A stretch of DNA of 64,000 nt. It comes from an uncultured Marinicella sp. (lineage in GTDB: Bacteria > Pseudomonadota > Gammaproteobacteria > Xanthomonadales > Marinicellaceae). Position 1 is the stretch's first letter, and each line of letters opens with the position of its first letter. Positions 27,437 to 38,331 of the stretch are shown here, piece by piece. The position numbers were made by a program, and so were the translations under genes. Location: the NCBI GenBank assembly GCA_947502595.1, contig CANNAM010000003.1, positions 62,001 through 126,000 of the forward strand, read 5' to 3'. Under the pieces are notes generated by a model. That model was not told the origin of the DNA, ran no database searches, and saw only the letters and a program-made list of their open reading frames with translations.

Positions 27437-28381
27437 CTATATGGCTTGTTTTGCTTGACTCTGTAAATACGACTTCATGAATATATTTTTGACCCGCAAC
27501 CTGTCGTTTTCAGCGATGCCAATTCCCATAAAAAAGCCATTGTGGTCATACAATGCATAGGTGTCATCAGTCACCCTGTGGCTGATCTGTTTACCATGAA
27601 TCAAAGCTTGGGTTTGAGACGCAGTTAATGTCAGTTTTGGGTATTCAAGCAATGCTTCTTGCATGGGCATCAAACAGTTATTGAGACCACCATCTGAATT
27701 AATTGTTGTTTCGATTTCTTCCAAAGTCAACATGTGCTCACCACTGAATACACCGGTTTGGGTGCGGTGTAAAGCGGACATGTGTGCTACAGTGCCTAAC
27801 TCAGTAGCAAAATCCTCTAATAAAGTCCTGATGTAGGTGCCTTTGGATACTTTGATTTCAAAGTCAATGTACTCAGGATGGTTATCAAGCAGTTTAAAGT
27901 GATGAATGGTCGCTGGTCGAGCTGGCCTATCGACTGTTTTACCTTGTCGTGCCAAATCGTACAGGCGCTGACCGTTGTGGTGTAAGGCTGAATACATCGG
28001 CGGAATTTGTTGTATATCGCCAGTCAAAGCTGCGCAGGCTTGAGCAATTTCCGATTCTGTGGCTTGGGTTTTTTTGGCAGTTTTGATTACCTCACCAGTG
28101 GCATCACCGGTGTCAGTTTGACTGCCCAAAACGCATCGAGCCAAGTAGGTTTTATCGGAATTAATCAGTAAATGAGCCACTTTGGTGGCATCCCCAAAAC
28201 AACATGGCAATAAACCTGTGGCCATTGGATCCAAATTTCCGGTGTGACCAGCTTTCTTGGCTTTAATCAAATGCCGTAACTTCTGCATCGCCAAATTAGA
28301 ACTGATGCCTTTGGGCTTATTCAATAAAATGATGCCGTGAATATCTGGGTATTTACGTTTGGCTGACGTGTGATTAGCCAT
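27437..28381 (-). CDS. truB: tRNA pseudouridine(55) synthase
   Basis: This 314-residue enzyme makes pseudouridine-55 in the T-loop of tRNAs. The catalytic Asp lies in HTGNLDPMATGLLP near residue 50. KGISSNLAMQKLR and the SKGTYIRTLLEDF motif confirm the family. It lies 14 bp after rbfA in the operon. Confidence 0.96.
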   Translation of the reverse strand: MANHTSAKRKYPDIHGIILLNKPKGISSNLAMQKLRHLIKAKKAGHTGNLDPMATGLLPCCFGDATKVAHLLINSDKTYLARCVLGSQTDTGDATGEVIKTAKKTQATESEIAQACAALTGDIQQIPPMYSALHHNGQRLYDLARQGKTVDRPARPATIHHFKLLDNHPEYIDFEIKVSKGTYIRTLLEDFATELGTVAHMSALHRTQTGVFSGEHMLTLEEIETTINSDGGLNNCLMPMQEALLEYPKLTLTASQTQALIHGKQISHRVTDDTYALYDHNGFFMGIGIAENDRLRVKNIFMKSYLQSQAKQAI

Positions 28382-28395
28382 AAGTTTATTGCTAA

Positions 28396-28773
28396 TTACT
28401 GATCTTCTTCAGGTATGTTGGCATCAGTGGCACGGGCTTTTTGAATCAAATCCTCAAGCTTGCGGCCATATTCCAATGAAGCATCATACTTAAAACGCAA
28501 TTCAGGCACTTTTCGTGTGTTGATTTGTTGGGCCAAAATTTTTCTCAGTTGTTTGGCATTTAAACTCAAGGTTTTAATCGCCAACTTTTCCTGAGAAGGG
28601 TCCAAAGTATTGATAAAAATGGTTGCCACCGATAAATCACGCGTCACTTCTACGTCTGATATGGTGATAAAAGAAGTGTCTTCATCAGGTAAATTTTGAT
28701 GAATGGCAGTGGCCAAAGTTCTGCGCAAATGTGCAGCCACCCGATCACTTCTTTGAAAATCTCTGTGTCCCAT
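28396..28773 (-). CDS. rbfA: Ribosome-binding factor A
   Basis: This 125-residue KH-like protein is needed for 30S maturation and cold adaptation. Conserved patterns are RSDRVAAHLRRTLA at the N-terminus and LRKILAQQINTRKVPELRF. It lies between infB (12 bp) and truB, the usual place. Confidence 0.96.
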   Translation of the reverse strand: MGHRDFQRSDRVAAHLRRTLATAIHQNLPDEDTSFITISDVEVTRDLSVATIFINTLDPSQEKLAIKTLSLNAKQLRKILAQQINTRKVPELRFKYDASLEYGRKLEDLIQKARATDANIPEEDQ

Positions 28774-28785
28774 AATATTCTTTAT

Positions 28786-31458
28786 TTAGTCTAAAGTTCT
28801 TTGGACTTCAATGCGCTCATAACATTCAATCTGATCACCAGGTTGCACGTCATTGTATTGTTTTACACCAATACCACATTCTGTTCCAGATTTAACTTCT
28901 TTGACGTCATCTTTATGACGACGTAATGATTCAAGCTCACCTTCGAAAATGACCACATTATCACGCAATACACGGATGGGGTTGTCACGACGAACAACAC
29001 CTTCTTCAACCAAACAACCAGCAATGGTACCAAATTTAGATGATCTGAACACGTCTCTGACATCTGCAGTACCAATGATCTCTTCTTTGATTTCTGTACC
29101 CAAAATACCAGTGACAGAACGTTTAACTTGGTCAATCGCTTCATAAATAATACTGAAGTAATGCAAATCTAAATCACTTTCTTTAATGAACTCTCGGGCT
29201 GCCTTATCGGCTCGGACGTTGAATCCGATAATGATTGCACTAGAGGCTGCTGCCAATTGTGCATCGGCATTGGTAATACCACCCACGCCCGATGAAATCA
29301 CATTCACATTCACATCATCATTAGAAATGTCTTCCAAAGATTCACGCAAGGCTTCAACAGAACCCTGTACATCGGCCTTGACCAATAAATTAACTTCAAG
29401 TTTGGCTTCTTTACCCATTTGTGACATCAGATTTTCAAGCTTGGCTGCTTGCTGACGTTTCAAACGAGTTTCACGCTCTCGCTCATGGTGTTCTTGTGCT
29501 GCTTCTCTGGCATGTTTTTTGTTTTTAACCACCAAGAACTCATCACCAGCAATGGGCACACCTGAAAGGCCTAACACCACTGCAGGAATAGAGGGTCCAG
29601 CTGATTCAATATCATTACCATTTTCATCAATCAAACTTCTGATCCGACCAAATTGTTCACCACAAAGTATCATGTCACCTTTCTTCAAGGTACCTGATTT
29701 AACCAATACAGTGGCCACCGGTCCACGACCTTTGTCCAACGATGATTCAACCACAATACCTGAAGCTGCAGATTCTTTCACTGCTTTCAGCTCCATGACT
29801 TCAGCTTGAATTGAGATGGCATCCAATAAATTATCGATGCCTTGACCCGTTTTGGCAGACACTTCAATGAACTGAACTTCTCCACCCCAGTCCTCTGGCA
29901 CCACTTCATTGGCAGCCAAATCTTGTTTTACCTTGTCAACATTGGCTTCGGCCAAATCAACTTTGTTTACCGCCACAATCATCGGCACACCGGCCGCTTT
30001 GGCATGGGCAATACCTTCTTTGGTTTGTGGCATCACACTGTCATTGGCAGCAACCACCAAAATAACAATGTCAGTCACTTGCGCGCCACGGGCACGCATC
30101 GCGGTAAACGCCGCATGGCCAGGGGTATCAATAAAGGAGATCACACCTTTGTCGGTTTTTACATGATAAGCACCAATGTGCTGAGTAATACCACCGGCTT
30201 CTTTATCGGTGACTTTAGTTTTACGAATGTAATCCAACAAGGAAGTTTTACCATGGTCAACATGGCCCATAACCGTAACCACTGGTGGTCTGGTTTCGGC
30301 ATTTTCTTCGTCGATGCTTTTTGCTGACTCTTCTTTCAACAATTCAGCTTTACTTTGCACCACAGCTTCTTCAGCAATGTGGCCCATTTCCTCTACCACC
30401 AAAATAGCCGTGTCTTGATCCAACGGTTGGTTGATGGTCACCATCATGCCCATTTTCATCAACACTTTTATGATGTCACTGGCTTTGATCGACAGCTCTT
30501 TGGCTAAATCGGAAACGGTGATGTTTTCTGGAATGGCAACTGTCTTAACTACTGTTGCAGTTGGTAGTTGAAAGCCATGTTCGCTGCTGCTATTTGAAGC
30601 GGGACGTACGGCCTTGCGGTTGTTCCTACCATGTGCTCCGCCTCCACCTTGTACATGCAGCTGTTTCCTGCCATATCGGGTGTTCGAACGGTTGTCTGGC
30701 TTACCCGCATTGGCATCAGCACCTCGCCCAGCTGCCCCACCTTGTTCTTTCTTCTTGCGGTTGGCGCGTTCTGTGATGGCTTTTTGTACTTGCTGATTAA
30801 CCAACTCTTCATGGCGCTTTTTCCTTTCAGCTTCTTCATCAACTGCTGGTTTTTCAGGCGCTTTTTCTGTTACTGATTCTTCTTTTTCGACTGATTCTGC
30901 AGCTTCTTCTGTAACGTCTTCAGCTGTATCACCAGCAGCTTCTTTGGCCGCAGCCAAACGTTCTTTTTCAGCAGCTTGGCGAGCTTCTTCAGCCAGTCTT
31001 TCTTGTTCTTGTTGTTCGGCCAAGGCAGCAGCTTCCGCGGCTTTTTTGGCTTTTTCCTCGGCTTCAAGTTGTAATTTACGGGCATCCAATGCCGCCTGAG
31101 CAGCTTGTCGTTCTTGCTCTATTTCAGCCATCTCTGTTTGGCTTGGGCCGGTGTTCAGCTTTTTCTTTTTAACTTCAATGTTAATGCTTTTGGTTTTAGC
31201 CACACCACTGCCGCCACTGGCTACACGCAGCACTTCTTTAGACTTTCTTTTCAAGACTACTTTTTTACGCGGCGCCAGACTGGCTTTGTCTTTACCATGA
31301 GAACCACGTAAAAATTCCAACAATTTCATTTTAGATTCATTGCTGATTTCATCGTCCTCTGACTTGGCAGGAATACCTGCACTGGACAATTGTTCCATCA
31401 GTTTCTCTGAGGAAATTCCCAATACGCCAGCCAATTGTTTTACTGTTACATCAGACAT
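28786..31458 (-). CDS. infB: Translation initiation factor IF-2
   Basis: This 890-residue GTPase positions fMet-tRNA on the ribosome. It has an N-terminal IF2-N domain (1-52), a long Lys/Glu/Ala-rich helical linker (about 100-240), a second IF2-N-like domain near 310-360, then the GTPase with G1 GHVDHGKTS (about 396), G3 DTPGHAAF and G4 NKVD. Domains II-IV follow, ending in the fMet-tRNA-binding C2 domain. Length is normal for gammaproteobacterial IF2. Internal starts giving shorter IF2 isoforms are possible but not proven. Confidence 0.97.
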   Translation of the reverse strand: MSDVTVKQLAGVLGISSEKLMEQLSSAGIPAKSEDDEISNESKMKLLEFLRGSHGKDKASLAPRKKVVLKRKSKEVLRVASGGSGVAKTKSINIEVKKKKLNTGPSQTEMAEIEQERQAAQAALDARKLQLEAEEKAKKAAEAAALAEQQEQERLAEEARQAAEKERLAAAKEAAGDTAEDVTEEAAESVEKEESVTEKAPEKPAVDEEAERKKRHEELVNQQVQKAITERANRKKKEQGGAAGRGADANAGKPDNRSNTRYGRKQLHVQGGGGAHGRNNRKAVRPASNSSSEHGFQLPTATVVKTVAIPENITVSDLAKELSIKASDIIKVLMKMGMMVTINQPLDQDTAILVVEEMGHIAEEAVVQSKAELLKEESAKSIDEENAETRPPVVTVMGHVDHGKTSLLDYIRKTKVTDKEAGGITQHIGAYHVKTDKGVISFIDTPGHAAFTAMRARGAQVTDIVILVVAANDSVMPQTKEGIAHAKAAGVPMIVAVNKVDLAEANVDKVKQDLAANEVVPEDWGGEVQFIEVSAKTGQGIDNLLDAISIQAEVMELKAVKESAASGIVVESSLDKGRGPVATVLVKSGTLKKGDMILCGEQFGRIRSLIDENGNDIESAGPSIPAVVLGLSGVPIAGDEFLVVKNKKHAREAAQEHHERERETRLKRQQAAKLENLMSQMGKEAKLEVNLLVKADVQGSVEALRESLEDISNDDVNVNVISSGVGGITNADAQLAAASSAIIIGFNVRADKAAREFIKESDLDLHYFSIIYEAIDQVKRSVTGILGTEIKEEIIGTADVRDVFRSSKFGTIAGCLVEEGVVRRDNPIRVLRDNVVIFEGELESLRRHKDDVKEVKSGTECGIGVKQYNDVQPGDQIECYERIEVQRTLD

Positions 31459-31477
31459 GCTCGTCTCCTGTTGTTTT

Positions 31478-32959
31478 TTATTCGAACCAATGCTTTCTGG
31501 CTTCCATGATTAATTCCGAAGCGGCTGCTTCGTCCATGTCCACCAATTCCAACAACTCATCTGTGGCTAAATCCGCCAAGTCGTCTCTGGTTCTGATGCC
31601 TTTATCAGCTAATTTATAAGCCAACTTATCATCCATTAATTCTAAACCCAACATATCTTCTGCGGGTTTTTTATCTTCTAATTTTTCTTCTTTGGCAATC
31701 ATTTGAGTCAACAGTGCATCTCTGGCACGGCCCCTCAACTCTTCAACCAAATCTTCATCAAAACCATCTATGTTTAACAACTCTGATTCATCTACATAGG
31801 CAATCTCTTCAATCGAGGAAAACCCTTCTTGAACCAATAGAATTGCCATGTCTTCATCCACATCCAGCTTTTCTACGTACTCTTTGACGTATTCCATGGC
31901 TTCGGCTTCATTTTTCTCTTCAGCTTGGGTGGTGGTCAAAACATTGATTTCCCAACCAGTTAGCTCACTGGCTAAGCGCACATTTTGTCCGCCACGACCA
32001 ATGGCCTGCGATAATTGTGCTTCATTGACTGCCACATCAATTGAATTCTTTTCTTCATCAACCACAATCGACTCAATTTCAGCTGGTGACATGGCATTTA
32101 TCATGAATTGTGCAGTGTTTTCATCCCACAATATAATATCAATTCTTTCACCGCCTAATTCATTGGCAACTGACATCACCCTTGAACCACGCATTCCGAC
32201 ACAAGCACCGATAGGGTCCAATTTTCGATCATGCGAGAAAACTGCTATTTTAGCCCGATGACCAGGGTCTCTGGCTGCACCTTTTATTTCTAAAAATCCT
32301 TGTGAAATTTCCGGCACTTCCACTTTAAATAACTCTATCATGAACTCTGGACTTTTTCTTGACAAAGTCAAGATAGGACCACGGTTCAATCGATTGACTT
32401 CAACCAACAAACCTTTCAGTCGATCGCCACGTTTAACCTTTTCTCTTGGGATACCATGCTCTCGAGGAACAATCGCTTCAATGCCACTGCCTACATCAAT
32501 GAACACGTGTCCACGCTCTACTCTTTTGACTATGCCCGATAACACTTCGCCTATACGGTCTTCAAATTGTTCAACAACTTGCTCACGTTCAGCTTCACGT
32601 ACTTTTTGCAAAATCACTTGTTTGGCAGTTTGGGCCGCAATTCGTCCAAACTCAACCGAATCCATTTGTTCTTCAATGACGTCGCCAATTTCAATATCAG
32701 GGTCATCTTTTTTTGCTTGCTCTAAAGTCAACTCTCGGTCTTCTGACTCAAGTTCGTCATCTTCAACCACAGTCCAACGACGGTAGCTGTCATAAGTCCC
32801 AGTGGTGCGATCAATATCAACCCGCACATCCATGTCTTTCATGTGCTTTTTACGGGTAGCAGATGCCAGAGCCAATTCAATGGCCTCAAAAATTACATCA
32901 CGGCTGACACCTTTTTCATTAGACAAGGCCTCTGCCACATACAGAATTTCTCTACTCAT
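31478..32959 (-). CDS. nusA: Transcription termination/antitermination factor NusA
   Basis: This 493-residue RNA polymerase-binding factor has an N-terminal RNAP-binding domain (1-130), an S1 domain, two KH domains ([11 protein letters not shown] and [13 protein letters not shown]), and two C-terminal acidic repeats (about 365-490), as in the E. coli protein. The ATG overlaps the rimP stop by four bases. Confidence 0.97.
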   Translation of the reverse strand: MSREILYVAEALSNEKGVSRDVIFEAIELALASATRKKHMKDMDVRVDIDRTTGTYDSYRRWTVVEDDELESEDRELTLEQAKKDDPDIEIGDVIEEQMDSVEFGRIAAQTAKQVILQKVREAEREQVVEQFEDRIGEVLSGIVKRVERGHVFIDVGSGIEAIVPREHGIPREKVKRGDRLKGLLVEVNRLNRGPILTLSRKSPEFMIELFKVEVPEISQGFLEIKGAARDPGHRAKIAVFSHDRKLDPIGACVGMRGSRVMSVANELGGERIDIILWDENTAQFMINAMSPAEIESIVVDEEKNSIDVAVNEAQLSQAIGRGGQNVRLASELTGWEINVLTTTQAEEKNEAEAMEYVKEYVEKLDVDEDMAILLVQEGFSSIEEIAYVDESELLNIDGFDEDLVEELRGRARDALLTQMIAKEEKLEDKKPAEDMLGLELMDDKLAYKLADKGIRTRDDLADLATDELLELVDMDEAAASELIMEARKHWFE

Positions 32960-33420
32960 TTTTTCACTCCACCAAAGCTTGGTTTTAATCTCGCTTTCAT
33001 TACATTGGTCATTTCAAACTCATATTCTGTGACTTCATTGGCCACCACAATTTGCTCATCGTTCACTGCTTTTATGGTGCCTTTGATGTTCCTGGCACCC
33101 AGTACAGGCTGAGCCAACTTTACTTGCACAAACTCACCTATATACCGTTTGAACTGTTCAGTGCTGAACAGTACCCGATCCATGCCTGGTGATGAAACTT
33201 CTAATACATAGGCACCACTGATGGGGTCTTCAACTTCCAACAAGCCAGACAGCTCATGGCTACAACGAGCACAGTCGTTCACATTGACGCCATTTTCATG
33301 GTCAATAAACACCCTCAAGATGGCATTGTTTTTTTGCGGCATATATTCCACACCCCATAACTGGAAGCCCAAGTCTTCAATCACTGGTTGGAATAAATCG
33401 GTCAACAACTTTTCTTTCAT
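32956..33420 (-). CDS. rimP: Ribosome maturation factor RimP
   Basis: This 154-residue protein is required for 30S assembly. The conserved YVLEVSSPGMDRVL segment is visible, and the length and position directly before nusA are typical. It is the first protein gene after the tRNA and its terminator. Confidence 0.95.
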   Translation of the reverse strand: MKEKLLTDLFQPVIEDLGFQLWGVEYMPQKNNAILRVFIDHENGVNVNDCARCSHELSGLLEVEDPISGAYVLEVSSPGMDRVLFSTEQFKRYIGEFVQVKLAQPVLGARNIKGTIKAVNDEQIVVANEVTEYEFEMTNVMKARLKPSFGGVKK

Positions 33421-33515
33421 TTATAGCAAGTTTACACGGTTAAATGATTACAAAATGTGAAGAAATATCTGACAGGCAAAGAGATTTGTCGCTTCACCAA
33501 TCAATAAATTTCAGC

Positions 33516-33541
33516 AACAAAAAAGGCTCCACTTGGAGCCT
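33516..33541 (-). terminator. Terminator between tRNA-fMet and rimP
   Basis: The perfect 7-bp stem AGGCTCC/GGAGCCT with a 4-base loop is followed on the minus strand by six T residues. It lies 20 bp past the tRNA 3' end. It should uncouple tRNA from rimP–nusA expression or let only part of transcription through. Confidence 0.88.
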
Positions 33542-33560
33542 GATAATACGTTCAATCAAT

Positions 33561-33637
<77 letters not shown>

Positions 33638-33652
33638 TCATCAAGATGGGCT

Positions 33653-33680
33653 ATTCTACTATAATTTTTTGTTTTTGCAA
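33653..33680 (-). promoter_or_regulatory. Promoter of the tRNA-fMet gene
   Basis: On the minus strand TTGCAA (33675-33680) and TAGAAT (33653-33658) are spaced by 16 bp, and transcription would start about 8 bases before the tRNA. The bases after the -10 box (AGCCC) form a GC-rich discriminator, as seen in stable-RNA promoters under stringent control; that regulation is inferred. Confidence 0.72.
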
Positions 33681-33711
33681 CACCTAAACCGAACCATTTA
33701 CGAATAAAGTA

Positions 33712-34950
33712 TTATTCTGCTTCATTTGCTAAGGCCGCCACCCGCCCTACAGTCAAACCTTGGACCAAAATACTGAACAACACCACCGCATAAGTGGCTG
33801 CTATCAATGGTTCACGGTAGGTACTCGGAGGCAATGACAACACCAAGGCCACAGATATGCCACCACGCAGCCCACCCCAAGTCAGTATTTTAATTACGTG
33901 CGGTGAATAGCTGTGTTTAAATTTAAGCAGACTGACGGGTAAACCAACACTGATGAACCTGGATACCAAAACCAAGGGAATTATCAGCAACGCACTGTAA
34001 ATATAACTGGGTAAAAATTGAATCAACAGTATTTCTACACCAATCAATAAAAACAACACGGCATTCAACACCTCATCAATCAACTCCCAAAAGTTATCCA
34101 ATCGATTGCGTGTCGTGTCGCTCATGGCCAAACGCCGCCCTCGATTCCCAGTCATCAAACCAGCCACCACAATAGCAATTGGTCCGGATAAGTGCCAGTA
34201 TTGCGCCAAACTGTAGCCACCAGTGACCATAGCTATGGTAATCAGCATTTCGACTTGGTAATTATCTATTGACTTGAGCATGCGGTAACCAACATAACCC
34301 AACACCACGCCAAACACCGCACCACCCACAGCTTCATGCAAAAACAGACCGCCAATACTGCCCAAGGTAGGTTCTGACTGGCCAGTTGCCACCCCCAATA
34401 CTGCAATGAACAACACCACGGCAACACCGTCATTAAATAATGACTCACCGGTGATGGTTACTTCTATTGATTTGGGTGCACCCACTTTTTTCAATATACC
34501 CATCACCGCAATCGGATCGGTGGGGGATATCAACACACCAAACACCAAACAGTATAAATAAGGCACATCGATACCAAACAGCTGAAAAATATAAAAGCTC
34601 ACCCAGCTGATGATGACCGACGAGATAACCACACCGATGGTGGCCAATATAGCAATGGTGAACTTAACCGCTGCCAAGCGATTGATGTCAACATGCAAGG
34701 CCCCAGCAAACAGCAAGAAGCTCAGCATGCCATTCATCACTGCCTCATCAAAATCAACCTGCGCAAATATGGCCTCAATTTGTGTTGTTTCAATCCAGCC
34801 CAGTTTATTCAAAGCCACCAAGAACAATGACATCAACAAGCCAATTAACATGATTCCAATGCCATTGGGTAAACCAATGAAACGATGATTGAAATAAGCA
34901 AACAATGCAGCCAATGACAGAAGAATTGATACCAAACCAAATAGACTCAT
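33712..34950 (-). CDS. Cation:proton antiporter, CPA1/NhaP family
   Basis: This 412-residue membrane protein has about 12 helices. The ion-site motif GVLISPTDPIAVMGILKK and the following ESLFNDGVAVVLF are the classic ND-type signatures of Na+/H+ antiporters of the CPA1 family. GGLRGGISVALVLSLP near residue 355 is also conserved. The ion (Na+ or K+) cannot be decided. It is a single gene between the tRNA and a TonB receptor. Confidence 0.93.
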   Translation of the reverse strand: MSLFGLVSILLSLAALFAYFNHRFIGLPNGIGIMLIGLLMSLFLVALNKLGWIETTQIEAIFAQVDFDEAVMNGMLSFLLFAGALHVDINRLAAVKFTIAILATIGVVISSVIISWVSFYIFQLFGIDVPYLYCLVFGVLISPTDPIAVMGILKKVGAPKSIEVTITGESLFNDGVAVVLFIAVLGVATGQSEPTLGSIGGLFLHEAVGGAVFGVVLGYVGYRMLKSIDNYQVEMLITIAMVTGGYSLAQYWHLSGPIAIVVAGLMTGNRGRRLAMSDTTRNRLDNFWELIDEVLNAVLFLLIGVEILLIQFLPSYIYSALLIIPLVLVSRFISVGLPVSLLKFKHSYSPHVIKILTWGGLRGGISVALVLSLPPSTYREPLIAATYAVVLFSILVQGLTVGRVAALANEAE

Positions 34951-35005
34951 TAAATAATCCCAGGTGCTAGGTTGTTGTGAAGAACTTTATTTTATAGCCA
35001 TGCAT

Positions 35006-35038
35006 AAAAAAAGGGTGACTTAAAAGCCACCCTTTTTT
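35006..35038 (-). terminator. Terminator after the Oar-like TonB receptor gene
   Basis: The inverted repeat GGGTG/CACCC, extended by inner C:G and T:A pairs, is flanked by A and T runs. It lies 27 bp past the receptor stop. Confidence 0.85.
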
Positions 35039-35064
35039 AATTAAGACTTAAAGTCTTCAGCTGA

Positions 35065-38000
35065 TTACCAATCTAAACGGAAACCCAGCTGTGCACGCCA
35101 TTGAGACGCTAACCTGCCTCGGCTTAAAGAGTGAGGGCCTGAATAATCAAGTACATATGTACCATCAGCTTCAATATGATCTAAGTCATACGCGTTTTCA
35201 CCTCTGTAAAAACCTGTATATACTTGTCCCCAATCACTGTTAATCATATTGCCAAGGTTCTTCACGTTCATAAACAAAGTTGCTCTGACCGGACCCCAAG
35301 CAGGTAACTCTTGTGAAATATTGATGTCGAACTGATTTATTCTTGGTGCTTTAAAAGCATTTCTAGGTGCAATTTGACCCCTGTATTGAGCCAACCCAGA
35401 ACTTTGTAAATAGTTCTCAAAATCAGCTGACATACTAGGGTCCGTTAAAACATACTCGTCAGGCATTGGCACGTAAACCAAATCATTTCCTGAGAATGCA
35501 CCATCACCGTTCACATCATTACCATATGTCAATGAGTACGGTTCGCCATCACGTGACTCCCAAACAAACCCAACGTTGGTGTAGTTATCACCAAACAACA
35601 TTGTTCTGTAACTAGCAAAAAAAGTAAAAGCATTTTCTATTTCATAAGTTGAAGTAAATAATCCTGCTTCATTTGGGTTAACATTTGGATCATATGACCA
35701 GTTTGAATAAGCTGTGCTTGAAGCACCAGGACTCACTTCTTTGGCATCTGTAAACGTATACGAAGCTTTGGCATACCAATGCTCAGTCTGAGGCAACTCT
35801 AAACTCACAGTTGCTCTTTTTGTATCACCTTTACTGGTGTTTGTTAAATAAATAATATCACCGAAACCATCAACTGCGTTGGCTAAATCGCCATCTAAAT
35901 TATATGGATCTTCGTAATAAGACAAACGACCATCAGGCAATACACCTGTAGGTGCACCTAAATTTAGGTTTTGATAAAAAATAGCGTCATTATTTTTAAT
36001 GTACTCTAATTCTACAGAACCAATTAAACCATACCATGGTAACTCAACATCAACAGCAATATTAGACTTGAGCACAGTTGGAATGTTGAAATCAGGGTCT
36101 AACAAACTAATTTCCTGGCTTGCATTGCCTTCAAGAATGGGCTGATTGTATGGGTCAGGAGTAAATAAAACACCATCATCATCAGCACCACGACTTCTGT
36201 ATGAAACAATATCACCACCTGTTTGCGAATAAGAATTAGACAACCAAACATTTGGGGTACCGCCAGTGAACACACCTACACCACCACGTAATTGCATGTA
36301 AGTTTCATCAGACATGTCGTAGTTAAAACCAATTCGTGGCTGAATTGTGCCATTGCTTGGCACACCGTTATTTGCAATTCCAAATGCGTTAGCAAATTCT
36401 TCATTTAACCTTGGCTTGTTATCGACATCTGGCTTATCAAAACGCAACCCATACTGTAAAGTTAAACGTTCATTAACCGCCCAATTATCTTGAATGAACA
36501 AACCTAAGTTTGACCAAGACCAGTCAGCTGATGGGTATGGATCACTTGGGTCAGAACCAATTGCTAACCTATAATCAGAATGATTACCTGTTGCAAAGTC
36601 GTCAATACTATTGAAAAAATATGTACCAAACGCTCTTCTGATGTATTGATTAAAAATTTCTTGATCTTTGTAGTCAAAGCCAAATGTGAAATTATGATCG
36701 CCTTTAAACAATTCACCAGCTAGGTATATGCTGTCGGTTTTGGTGTTTAAACTATTGGCGTGTCGATTTTGCTCAGTACCCATCCAAACTGTGCCATCAC
36801 TAGTTCTTACACCTATTTCAGGTAGCTCAGCTCTGTTGGTAGGGTTCTTATCAAATTCTGATGAAGAGAACCTAAATTCAGTTGAGAAATTAGCTGTCCA
36901 ATCACTATAAAAATTGATGTTGTATGATTTGTTTTCAAAATCATTTGTATACCAATGCGAACTCAATGATGCATTACTACTACTGATTTCTTCATATCGA
37001 GGCTGACTGTCTTGGTTGTTTTGGTATTTAAATGAAGCACGGTGGTACTCATTGATATTCCAGTCTAATTTAACCAAAATTGACTCTTCTGATGTAATGG
37101 CATCGCTTGGTGATTCTGCTGTTCCTGGCTCAAAACCCCAAGTATTTCTTGCAACATTTGCAACTTGCTGAATCAGTGCAGAGTCTACGCCAGTAAAAGG
37201 AGCAAGACTTGTTTGTTCTTCTTTTTCGTAAGCCAAGAAAAAGAACAGCTTGTCTTTTATGATTGGACCACCAGCACTGAGAGAATAAACCTCGCGTTTG
37301 AATTCTGATGAATCATCTTTCTGCAAGTCTTCATTACCATAATAACCAGCTATTCGACCATGAAATTCATTGGTACCTGATTTAGTAATTGCGTTGATGT
37401 TGGCGCCTGTAAAGTTCGATAATGTTACGTCATAAGGCGACAACTGTACATTCAATTCCTCAATAGTGTCCAAGGAGAAAGGCTGAGACAATCCAGGAGA
37501 TCCACCAGCTTCCAATCCAAAAGGATCTCCAATTGAAACACCATCAATTGAAATGTTATTGAAACGGTTGTTCACACCAGAAACAGAAATGCCACGACCA
37601 AAATCTCTCAGATTAACCCTTGAGTCTAATCGAACAAAATCTTGAATATCACGATCAACCGTAGGTAAATTGGTGATTTGTTCTTGTGAGACACTTGAAC
37701 CAGAACCCATGTTATCTGGATTAAATGTAGCAGACTGTGCTGCAACACCAACCGCTGTTACTGTATCCAATGCAATCGCATCTTCAACCAACACAGCATT
37801 GATGGCACGGTCCTCACCCAGTTTAATGAAGATGTTACCTTCATCAGCATCTGAGTAACCGCTGCTTCTGACTTCAACCTTATAAGGACCGCCAACACGT
37901 AAACCACGCGCAGAATAACGACCTGAGTCATTGGTGGTCAAATTTTTGACTTGACCAGTGGGCTCATGGGTCACAATCACAGTGGCACCAGACAACGCAT

Positions 38001-38127
38001 TACCAGATGAATCAACGATGGTACCATTGATTGCGGCAGACGTTTCTTGAGCCAATGTAACACCCCATGGCAAAACTGCGATCATTAAAACCGCAACCAT
38101 CCATTTAACTTGTTTCATATTTCTCAT
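35065..38127 (-). CDS. TonB-dependent receptor with carboxypeptidase-like N-terminal domain (Oar type)
   Basis: This 1020-residue outer-membrane protein has a signal peptide (1-26), a carboxypeptidase-regulatory-like beta-sandwich (about 30-115, INGTIVDSSGNALSGATV), a plug domain (about 130-245), and a 22-strand-type barrel ending in a terminal aromatic residue (FRLDW). This architecture is typical of Oar-like receptors, whose ligands are often unknown; peptides or proteins have been suggested in some cases. An ATG at 38118 (MKQVKW) is an alternative start. It is transcribed divergently from a PhoD-like phosphatase gene, 204 bp away, which hints at shared control. Confidence 0.9.
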   Translation of the reverse strand: MRNMKQVKWMVAVLMIAVLPWGVTLAQETSAAINGTIVDSSGNALSGATVIVTHEPTGQVKNLTTNDSGRYSARGLRVGGPYKVEVRSSGYSDADEGNIFIKLGEDRAINAVLVEDAIALDTVTAVGVAAQSATFNPDNMGSGSSVSQEQITNLPTVDRDIQDFVRLDSRVNLRDFGRGISVSGVNNRFNNISIDGVSIGDPFGLEAGGSPGLSQPFSLDTIEELNVQLSPYDVTLSNFTGANINAITKSGTNEFHGRIAGYYGNEDLQKDDSSEFKREVYSLSAGGPIIKDKLFFFLAYEKEEQTSLAPFTGVDSALIQQVANVARNTWGFEPGTAESPSDAITSEESILVKLDWNINEYHRASFKYQNNQDSQPRYEEISSSNASLSSHWYTNDFENKSYNINFYSDWTANFSTEFRFSSSEFDKNPTNRAELPEIGVRTSDGTVWMGTEQNRHANSLNTKTDSIYLAGELFKGDHNFTFGFDYKDQEIFNQYIRRAFGTYFFNSIDDFATGNHSDYRLAIGSDPSDPYPSADWSWSNLGLFIQDNWAVNERLTLQYGLRFDKPDVDNKPRLNEEFANAFGIANNGVPSNGTIQPRIGFNYDMSDETYMQLRGGVGVFTGGTPNVWLSNSYSQTGGDIVSYRSRGADDDGVLFTPDPYNQPILEGNASQEISLLDPDFNIPTVLKSNIAVDVELPWYGLIGSVELEYIKNNDAIFYQNLNLGAPTGVLPDGRLSYYEDPYNLDGDLANAVDGFGDIIYLTNTSKGDTKRATVSLELPQTEHWYAKASYTFTDAKEVSPGASSTAYSNWSYDPNVNPNEAGLFTSTYEIENAFTFFASYRTMLFGDNYTNVGFVWESRDGEPYSLTYGNDVNGDGAFSGNDLVYVPMPDEYVLTDPSMSADFENYLQSSGLAQYRGQIAPRNAFKAPRINQFDINISQELPAWGPVRATLFMNVKNLGNMINSDWGQVYTGFYRGENAYDLDHIEADGTYVLDYSGPHSLSRGRLASQWRAQLGFRLDW

Positions 38128-38331
38128 TGCAAAAACCTATTTAAATAAACATAATGACTTTTAATGACGCAAACAAACGGCCGAATGACATAAAACGAAC
38201 GTTTGAAAAAATAGGCGCTTTTAAAGCCTCTCTGAAAAAATCCTTTGCGTATTTTCTCACATGTGGGCGTATGGTAAAAGCCTTTTGTGAATATTCCGTT
38301 AAAAACAATGAAATAAAGACCGACTTCAGCC

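Noticed and set aside
29842-30327. 161-codon plus-strand open frame
   Set aside because: It lies fully antisense to the conserved GTPase region of infB and has no family pattern; it is a shadow of infB codon use.
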